A stretch of DNA of 64,000 bases, taken from the NCBI GenBank assembly GCA_028554795.2, contig JAPYKE020000270.1, positions 823,501 through 887,500 of the forward strand, written 5' to 3'. This stretch comes from Sinohyriopsis cumingii. Taxonomy: Eukaryota > Mollusca > Bivalvia > Unionida > Unionidae. Of this stretch, positions 55,302 to 64,000 are shown in pieces. The position numbers and the translations under genes were made by a program. The notes below the pieces were generated by a model that was given only the letters and a program-made list of their open reading frames with translations, searched no databases and was not told the origin of the DNA. Every line of letters begins with the position of its first letter. Within the stretch, counting starts at the first letter, position 1.

Positions 55302-56429
55302 TCAAGGTAATAGCATAAAAGTTATATAATTGTATTTCTATCGGGAATTTAAAAGTGCAATAGACGTTTATTGTATCAAAAGTTCCTTTATATCGTGCAC
55401 ATTGTAGTGCTGATCACGCGTAGGTTTGATAGATCGAAACAATCTATAATAATGTACTTAACAGTGAATGATTCATTGCAAGTCTTATGTTGCGTATTTA
55501 GGCTCGAATAAACAGTGAAAACAACAAGCTTTGAAAAAAACTTTAATAATTTATTTCCCAGGAAAATTCTGTAAGAATGGAAAAAATATGAACTTACGGT
55601 TTTAAGAATCAAATCCAAAAATAACATAAGAATAATCCACGAATACAATTTTTGAAGTCCTTATAACAAAATGTTCTACTGATTCCAAGTTAGAGTCCCG
55701 ACCAAGAATCCAAGATGGAAGACGATGACGTATGCTGTATTATGTAGTGTTGTAGCCTACAGTTCCTTGTAGAAACGATAATTATCACTCCGGTTTTAGA
55801 AATCTAAATATTTTTTATATAAAAACTGTCCTTGTTCAACAATTTAACATGAGCACATGTATTTTCCAGGAAAAAATAATTAATCCTTTCGAATCCAAGC
55901 AATCTGAAATAACTCCAAGCACCACAACATACAACTTCCAGTGTAAGAGCCCAGCTAACTGAGAATATCTCTCAAAACAAAGGTTATATCGTATTCTAAA
56001 ACTTAGAAAGGGGTCACATGATCATGTTCCAGAATCTCGTAGAAGTTATGTCCTTGTTAAAGATCGCGTACACACAGTGTGGTCCTGACGAAAACGAAAC
56101 ATTTTACTCTAAGAAAAAAGAAATTGTTTACATCTTAAACAGCTAGTTCTATCATGACCTCGACAACAACCAATCATTTTAAAATAGTAATATAACTTAT
56201 TTACGTTGTTGCTACTAATTTTGAATCATGGTAAGGATCTATATCAAGCACCTGGTGTTTATAAAACGAACAGTCAAAGGTCAAACTATTTTCTGGAAAA
56301 AGTATCATCTCCAGTGAATAAATTTACATTTCAATAGAATGTAATGAAGAATGAAAAAATTTAAACTGACAATTAATTAATTAAAATGAATGTATATTAA
56401 ATCAAATATAATTAAATCAAATATACATA
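54541..56429. other. Host intergenic with long TA microsatellite
   Basis: Contains an uninterrupted (TA)n of about 93 bp at 55207-55300. No ORF with recognisable features. Confidence 0.5.
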
Positions 56430-58645
56430 ACACAATAAATGCACTCTGGCTGGTCTGTGCCATTTAGCATGTAAGAGTGGGTAATATAAGTATGACCAAT
56501 TCTAATTCTTCCAATGACTATCTCGTCCCTACGGATGGTTTTCTAGCAAGAAGCCCATTCTGCTAAGGTTAGTTTGATCGCATCAAGTTTGTTATTCACT
56601 GCATCATTCCATAATGCATGCAACTTGAGGCGTGAAAACTTTGTGATACTAGGTTTAAAATCAGTGTATGGTATTTTAAAATCATGGTTCTGGGGATAGG
56701 GCCATTTTAGAAGCGCGGTCTGATTTTCATTACCTTTAATACCAAACTAGCTGGGTAACAAACGGTATACTATATTGTGAATGGTACACATCTCAATATT
56801 TTTAGTGAGAATATTGGTGAGTACTGGATTTGCTAATGTTATATTGTGTAGTGACTGAATTACTGATATTGAAGCGGAGAAGAAAATGGAGCTCAAAATA
56901 CATTTCCTTTCGATATATTCCACAGCAGGGTCTATAGCTCTGATTTCGGCTGACAAACAAAATCGATGTTCCATTTGGTAAGCGATAACTTTTCCATCAA
57001 CACCCATTCATTGAACGCTACTACTTTATGTACATCTAGAGATTTCACGCATTTAGCTTTAAAATTCTTTATGTGTGGAATCAATGTCGCTTTTTAGTCG
57101 ATGGTAATACCTAGAAACTCAACAACTGGTGTAGGTGTTCCGTCCAGCGTGAGTTTAGGCTCCTCGCGGTGTCTTCGTAACTGACAGAAATGCATGCGTT
57201 CTGTTTTTGATTTTGAGAATGAATTTGAAACCGTGGCAATAGCCCGATTTTGAATCTTATTGAAAGTTTGGTGTAGTTGACTTTCAATTGTATGCATGTA
57301 CTTTGATCGATAGGATATTAAGAAATCATCAACGTATAGGGAACAATCTACACCAGGAGCCAAACACTTGGTGATGCCATCAATCTTAATGTTGAAAAGC
57401 GATACATCTAAAATACTGCCCTTTGTCACACCCATCTCTTGCTCGTACGTACCTTGAATTCATTGTTAAGAGAAAGTTTGACATAAAGGAGGGCAGACGG
57501 CCTTTTAGACCCAGATACTACAGGTCATTCAGCAGCGAGTACTTCAATGTCGTGTCATTGGCCATTTCTAAATCAAAGAAAACCGCTACTAAATGTTCTT
57601 TCTTGATCAATGCGTCGCGAATAAATGTTTCCAGTCTAACCAGATGATCCTTTCTGCTACGGCCATATCGAAACCCACTTTGAAAAGGAGATGTTAAATT
57701 GTTAGTTTCCAAATACTATATAAGCGAAGAATTTAGCAATCTTTCTATTGTTTTACATACACCGCTCGTTAGGGCAATGAGGCGACAATTGGTAGGATCT
57801 GTATTATCTTTACCTGGTTTGGGAATTGGTATTACTGTTGCTTCTTTCCAAACTTTTGGTATATTACAAGTAATTCATAAGTCATTGAAGATTTACAGAA
57901 GAGCTGTTAGTAATTGTTCTAGTAGGTGTTCCTAAAACTGATAATGCATTTCGATAGGCCCAGCGAAGGTATCTTGAGCCCTTTCCAAAGTTATCGTTAG
58001 CTCCAATAATGAAAACGGTTGATTATAGCTTTCTGATTATTATACGTGACTTTCAACAGTGGTTTTTCTTTTTGAGTTTTTTTAAACTCTGAAGACTTCT
58101 GAATAATTAGAGAACTATCTTCAAGTATATAGAGTAACAAGAGATTAAAGTAGAAACGCATGTTTTCATGACGATCTTTTGTTTTCTTTGAAGGTTCGGT
58201 GAGCTTTAGCCCAGAGAAAATGGTACTTATTTAAATTTTTGAACGTAAGACGATTATTAAATTTTCTCAGCGCTTCTATGGCTCACTTAGATTCTTTAGT
58301 GAAGCAAGGTTTTATGGTTCATTTAATGTTCGGCAAGTGACCTTCCAATCATAGTCCAAAAGCAGCGAAGGAGAACAAATTGTTAAATCGATACATTTGT
58401 GTGTACCCGTTCCTGGATTTAAATACATCGGAGATTTGGTGTTATATAAACACAAATCGATTCTAAAAATGAAGTCTTCTACTTTTTCGCCTCTGGCACT
58501 TGTATGAGTTGATCCCCATACAGTCGTATAGGCATAAAATCCCCGAGCAGACCAAATGGCGCGGGCAGTTGTTGAGCAAGGTTTTTTAATTAATTTGGTA
58601 TGTTTGGTGATATCAAAATAGAACAAGAGGTAATCTCTCAATGTA
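56430..58645 (-). mobile_element. Jockey-like non-LTR retrotransposon remnant
   Basis: Minus-strand fragments lie in the order endonuclease (58312-58641, with VWGSTHTSARGEKVEDF and a DLTICSPSLLLDYDW end), then reverse transcriptase. The RT has PIPKPGKDNTDPTN and IALTSGVCKTIERLL near 57700-57830, FQSGFRYGRS and AVFFDLE at 57518-57712, then GSILDVSLFNI and the YVDDF catalytic motif at 57094-57435. An RNase H-like part follows (56747-57007, AYQMEHRFCLSAEIRAI), and RIRIGHTYITHSYMLNG near 56460-56520. Frames are interrupted several times, so it is dead. The 5' part (start of endonuclease, ORF1) is missing. Confidence 0.85.
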
Positions 58646-60814
58646 GAGTAACGCTTACAGCAATGGATTGCAAATTTATGTTACCTATCCAAGCCATATT
58701 TATAGATTTATAGTCATCCATATTCATTGGTTCAATGATGCTTTAACAATAACAATAAAGAGCAAAAATTGGACTTCACTGACGCTGGTTGCTTTGTAAA
58801 TTTAACAAAATAATCATATTTTTGCATTATATACATCCTTTTAATTATCTGAGTACATAATCCATTGTGTTATTGTAATTGAAAATTAGATTCCTTTATT
58901 TAACGATAACGATAGTTAGCATTGTCTTGTTTGCTTTTATAAATTATTAGCATGTCTACGAGACTGTATCTTCCTCTATCTGCTATTCTACTAGATCGAA
59001 GGATGTTCTCTTGTTCGTTGACATTAACATAAACATTAACGTAATCTTCATGGTTTTCATATTTTGTACATTTTTTCATTTATTAAACCAGTGTTTATAT
59101 TCATATACGCGTTTTGTATGGCCTATACGGATGGTCTTATATAAGTGTAAAATAGTCTCCATTACAGAAATCTAACATTAATTTTCTACTCTCTGTATAT
59201 TACTGCAAGTTCGTTTACCAGTAAATCTACATTTGATGTAATGTTCCCAACACGTAAACTTAAATAATGTATCTGATTAAAAGTCCAATGTCCATATAAA
59301 CTTCCTTTTTGATCCAATGTAGTATTAAGTGCATGAAACAGATCTTTATCTTTAAGTTGTATCTACTTTTTGTTTATTACATATTTACTACCAACATACA
59401 TAACCAATGCAGGATTAATGTGTTCATTGCAGAAAAGTGAAATGTTTTTCTTATTGTTACAATTTTTATATTTGTTTATTTATTGGGGGCTGGGCTTTTT
59501 GAAATTTCTCAATGGTCTCTTACAACCTTAATATGGCACTATAAATAACAATGATTTTATATTCCGTTTTCATTTTCTTCCTTTCTTATTGGCAGAATCG
59601 ATACCTTTCTTATAAGCAGAATCAATAAAGCTAATTAGCCGTTTTCTGAGGTGAATCATTCATTTAGTTAGCTATTATTGCTCAACTTCTATCAATAAAG
59701 ATCTTGTTAGTTCCAGACAGAAGAAAAGTTAAGGGAAAGTGTAATTTCCATCATTAAGATTTTAGTATTTTTTATTAAGTAACTCCGATAAATGTATATA
59801 GTAATACCGTATTTGTTTAGTACGATATTTTATGTTTTATTCTCTTACAAATTTGAGGACCATAGTCCAATATCTTCTTCTTGTTCTTTGTCTTCTCTTT
59901 TATATTTGTAAGACCATGGACAAAGGTAATTCTCACGGAAACATTACCAGCCACTGGCCCTGATTTTTCTGATAATAATTCGCCGACTTCCGGCCCAGTC
60001 CTTTAGTAAATTATTGAAGCCTGTTACCTAGGTAACCATTGTTTATCAAATTAATTTTGAAGACCACTGGGGAAGAACACAGGTCTCCTTCACAGAGACG
60101 GCATACGTTGTGTCTCATCGATTATTGCTTTAATTCTAAGAAAAGATGTTATTTATTTCATGGATGAAAAATTCTGCATTTTGTTAGTATGAATTAAACG
60201 ACACTTTAGCCTGCAAATTTAAAATTGAAAAAGTTTTTCGCTTTCGTTTTTATTATATCTTTTCTCATAATAATGCAAGACAAAACCGCTAATGAAGCCG
60301 CTTGACATGAAATACAAATACTTAATTAAACATCAAGAAATGCCGCAACTTTAGCCTCATTCTTGACTAATCTAATGTTAAACCTGACTTTACCTGCCCG
60401 TAAATCATCACATATAAAATATTTATACAGGCTGGAAAATTTGTATAACACAAATGCCATATTCATGTAATGAAATATGAGCGTATTTGAAATTTGAAAT
60501 TTTAATTTGCATTGGACTGATACTAGGGAAGATCGATTACGCATACATGTGGACGTAATGCCTGATCATATATAAGGACTCAAGGCTTAAACTAGTCTTT
60601 GATACGTTCCTAATGGCCGTTTGGCACATACTAAACGAAAATAATGAACTGAATGAGACATACAAGGTGTCCACCGCAGACGTCTATCACATGCTTAATC
60701 AAACTGAGCCGGACGTATGAGTGTACAGACGTCTAATATAATCCTAAAACAACAAGGCTTGACTGACAGCTGGTGGTATATAGGTGGAGCTTGGTCATTC
60801 GTCACATTTATCCC
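58646..60814. other. Host intergenic, no gene seen
   Basis: AT-rich; no domain-bearing ORF. The right end approaches the lectin promoter. Confidence 0.4.
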
Positions 60815-60822
60815 TATATAAA
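60815..60822 (+). promoter_or_regulatory. TATA box candidate of the lectin-like gene
   Basis: TATATAAA about 150 bp upstream of the ATG at 60969, in the only gene-like context nearby. Position is plausible for a leader of about 120 nt; unproven. Confidence 0.35.
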
Positions 60823-60968
60823 TATTTCAAACTGCTGATTGAAACGGCCTGTATTCCGTATCAGACACCATCCACTTCAAGGCTCTTGTGAAAGAAGAAC
60901 ATATTCAATACAAAACAAGGGTATTGTTTTTGAATTAACAATTATATTTTTCAACGTGTCGTGCCAAT

Positions 60969-61472
60969 ATGATGGGAACATCTAAAGTCAGATTCTCTAT
61001 TCGTTTTGTATTATGCTTGTTATTTCCATTTCCGGAGCTACTTGCTGAATACAATAACCAGGTCCCAAAACATATTGATATTCCCATCAAGTCAAGACAA
61101 CATGGCAAGGACAAGTCTTTGAACGCTGCTTTGCGTGAACAAACAGAATACGAGACGAAAACTGTGTTTGAGGGATCGGCTGTGAACATTTCCTGCAGCG
61201 AAGATAAGGTTGTGGATATTCGTTCAGCGAATTACCATGGATATTGCAATCTTTGGTACTTTCTAATTCCTTGGTACATCTTATACTATGTTCATATTGT
61301 CGACAATTGTGGTGCGGCCTGTGAAATGAACGATGTCACTGACAAAGCAATTACTATTTGTATTCAATCCAACAAGTGTTCAATACCTGCTGACAACAAT
61401 GTGTTTGGTGATCCTTGTCCTAAGCTATCGAAACAGCTTGAGGTTACATCAAGGTGTGTTGAACGTGCTTAA
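60969..61472 (+). CDS. Secreted SUEL-type (galactose/rhamnose-binding) lectin-like protein
   Basis: 167 residues, apparently one exon. Residues 8-26 are a hydrophobic signal peptide (IRFVLCLLFPFPELLA). Residues about 67-163 follow the SUEL lectin pattern: FEGSAVNISC, IRSANYHGYC, paired Cys 114 and 118, CIQSNKCSIP, FGDPCPKLSKQLEVTSRC. Eight cysteines fit the family's disulfides. Family members bind galactose or rhamnose and serve in egg coats or innate recognition in marine invertebrates. The hydrophobic stretch NLWYFLIPWYILYYVHIV in place of the usual loop is odd. ATG at 60969 (a second Met follows). It may be one member of a local cluster, given the signal exon at 62647. Confidence 0.65.
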   Translation: MMGTSKVRFSIRFVLCLLFPFPELLAEYNNQVPKHIDIPIKSRQHGKDKSLNAALREQTEYETKTVFEGSAVNISCSEDKVVDIRSANYHGYCNLWYFLIPWYILYYVHIVDNCGAACEMNDVTDKAITICIQSNKCSIPADNNVFGDPCPKLSKQLEVTSRCVERA

Positions 61473-61585
61473 ACGGACCACAAGTACTTTACAGCTACAT
61501 AACATGCAAATGCAAATACAACAATTTGATATATAATTCCATTCAGTTTTGAAATAACATTTCAACTGTCCCACAAGTACTTTGA

Positions 61586-61908
61586 GTGTGTGTGTTTGAT
61601 TTGAAATTTTAACGTAGCTTTAACAATGTTTCAGTCATATCGCTAAGATGTCTGCAGTGTGGCAGTTTACAGTGATATTTAGCACTGGGGCAGCATGTCG
61701 CAGACATGTAACATGGTGTCCCACCCAGTCACATAATCCTGACACCAGGCCAACCAGTCCTAACACTAACCTCTTATTGCTTAGCGCCAAGCGAGGCAGC
61801 TGTTAGAAACAGGTTTATAAGTCTTTGGTATGACTCGACCGGGGATCGAACTCACGACCTCCCGCATCCGAGGAGGATTCTCTAACCAATAGGCCACCGG
61901 AGCGGTCC
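61586..61908 (-). mobile_element. tRNA-derived SINE, copy 2
   Basis: Same family and orientation as 30728-31066, with tRNA-like head at the 61908 side and a short GT tail. Flanked by a nearly exact 11-bp duplication (AAGTACTTTGA at 61575-61585, AAATACTTTGA at 61909-61919). Box A and B are slightly decayed. Confidence 0.8.
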
Positions 61909-61919
61909 AAATACTTTGA

Positions 61920-62646
<727 letters not shown>

Positions 62647-62738
62647 ATGCATCTCACTATGTGGAAACTCCAGCTGGATTTCAATGTAACAGTACTTGTC
62701 TTGACATTTGTCGTCTTGTGGATACAGTCTGCCACAAG
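62647..62738 (+). CDS. Candidate first coding exon with signal peptide
   Basis: An ATG opens 30 codons plus 2 nt. They encode a short polar start and a strong hydrophobic core (TVLVLTFVVLWIQSA), then a consensus-like donor CAAG|GTAAGG (GT at 62739-62740). It looks like exon 1 of a secreted protein whose other exons lie to the right, perhaps a relative of the adjacent lectin-like gene. The downstream exons are not seen within the window, so this is a weak call. Confidence 0.35.
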
Positions 62739-63883
62739 GTAAGGTCACAAATGTTCGAAAATATACACGTATGATATAATTTTCATATGTTCTTTTCCGT
62801 TTTCTTTTACGGCCCGGTTACGATATCAAGCCACGTAGGCTCATATTCATGTGAAGACGGCCACTAAAGAAACCAAAAATGATTACATAAAGTAAAATAT
62901 ATGAAGGGTTTGAAGTGATTGCTTGGTTGTGCAAAGAAAACTATCATTTCAAAATAAAGATCGATTATGTAAAATTCAAACTGTACAGCCATTCCTATGC
63001 TTTGTAGGTTAGCAGATATACAGCATTTTAAGACTTTCCAGGAGGTAATGTTATCCATCGCACTGTAAAGAAAGTAACTCGAGGGAACATTTTGTCTCGT
63101 GCTCCTTTTTAGTGAGGCCCCTATCCTTAAATAACCTGGTTAATGAATTAGTGCTTTTTGACAGTCAAATTGCACCCCTGAGTAAAAAAATGTTATATTA
63201 TATTGGATTGAAATTTAAGTAACTGCGATACTAATATCGATATGAGATATATTAAAACTAGAATTGCACCTAAGAAACTGGGTCACAAAATGTGCTTGTG
63301 AGACAAATACTAGTAATGAAGAAATAGAGTACAAAACATTTTTGGTACAGGAATAATCAAAGATAGTAAACAATGAAACGTAGAAACAGTAAGCATAATA
63401 TTCTTTAGAGGTAATACAGGTCAAATTGTGGTATAAAATCTGCAGTATTAGTTGTTAAAATGTAAGCGTAAAGCCACTTAACCTTGGTAATAATCTTTAA
63501 ACGGTATTCAGCTTCCATTCAACCAGTTTTAAACATTCTTCAACTAACATGTGTCATTACACAATTTTATTTATAGAAAATTTCAGACCACCGCTTTACA
63601 TCTTCCAGTTTGATTTTTTTAAAAAAAAAAAACTATATGCTCAATTTAAATTCTTTCTTTGAGATATGAATATCAATTATATAAAAATATAAAAAATTTT
63701 AACAAATTACATGCTAAAATTAGCAAGCACGTGTTGATATGGGTTGGTTTAAGTGAATGAAAATTATCCTTAATGATCACATAAAAATCACCAGCTGAGT
63801 TAGTAAATGTTCATACATTATTGATTCAGTCTGATGATAGTGAGTACAAATATATATAAATATATCCACTTACTGTTATAAAA
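62739..63883. other. Host intergenic or intron, nothing recognised
   Basis: AT-rich sequence following the candidate donor site. No exon with a recognisable domain. Confidence 0.35.
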
Positions 63884-64000
63884 AAGGGACACGACTAAAA
63901 GGCGTGTTAATAATTCAATACTTTGTCGGGACACAAATGTATCCACTTGAAATAGATCGTTTCTGAGCTACAATAAATAATATAATCTCATTCAAAGTTT
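63884..64000 (-). repeat. Edge of another inverted copy of the host repeat flank
   Basis: The reverse complement of the last 117 bp (AAACTTTGAATGAGATTATA at its start) matches 47343-47460 with moderate divergence, including the CACGCC...GTCGTGTCCC stretch. A further repeat copy evidently continues beyond the window. Confidence 0.6.

Overview
The window looks like genomic DNA of a marine invertebrate animal. A mollusc or another lophotrochozoan is my guess from tRNA-derived SINEs, a Jockey-type LINE, AT-rich repeats and a SUEL-type (galactose/rhamnose-binding) lectin gene. The left third (1-23170) is occupied by two nested virus-like DNA transposons of the Polinton/Maverick-adintovirus class. 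The rest is repeat-rich host sequence with very few genes.

Outer element (window start to about 23170, left end missing): a Polinton with a decayed chromodomain integrase, a small membrane protein, a penton-like minor capsid protein, a pVI-like protein and a double-jelly-roll major capsid protein (MCP). The MCP reading frame is cut in two. Its right arm holds three small-gene cassettes (20064-22882). Each has the same upstream motif, a small charged helical protein, and a 3' hairpin closely matching the replication-dependent histone mRNA stem-loop. It ends in subterminal tandem repeats at 22976-23170.

Inner element (4241-19288, 15,048 bp): a nearly intact adintovirus-like element inserted into the outer MCP gene. 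It has 239-bp terminal inverted repeats (237/239 identical by eye) and a 5-bp target duplication, CCAAG. It carries an A32-type packaging ATPase, a zinc ribbon followed in the -1 frame by a phospholipase A2-like domain, an integrase, and a 1162-residue polymerase-like/SF1 helicase/HNH fusion. Further on are a zinc-finger protein, an HNH/NUMOD-type nuclease, and a 780-bp hairpin-rich noncoding region. A late block follows: two unknown proteins, pVI-like, MCP, hydrophobic core protein, adenovirus-type protease, fibre-like coiled coil, membrane protein and penton-like protein. It reads as a whole virus genome integrated inside the capsid gene of another virus-like element.

Host region (23171-64000): a long repeat family occurs as two direct copies (23171-29777 and 38253-44788) and at least two inverted, diverged copies (about 45640-47280 and 49700-52676). 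A further inverted fragment lies at the right edge. Comparing copies shows that the outer element landed inside one of these repeats. Other contents are two SINEs with 11-bp target duplications, a minus-strand Jockey-like LINE remnant (56430-58645), many microsatellites, a lectin-like gene at 60969-61472 and a signal-peptide exon at 62647-62738.

All calls are by eye, without database searches. Family names rest on motifs recognised in the translations.
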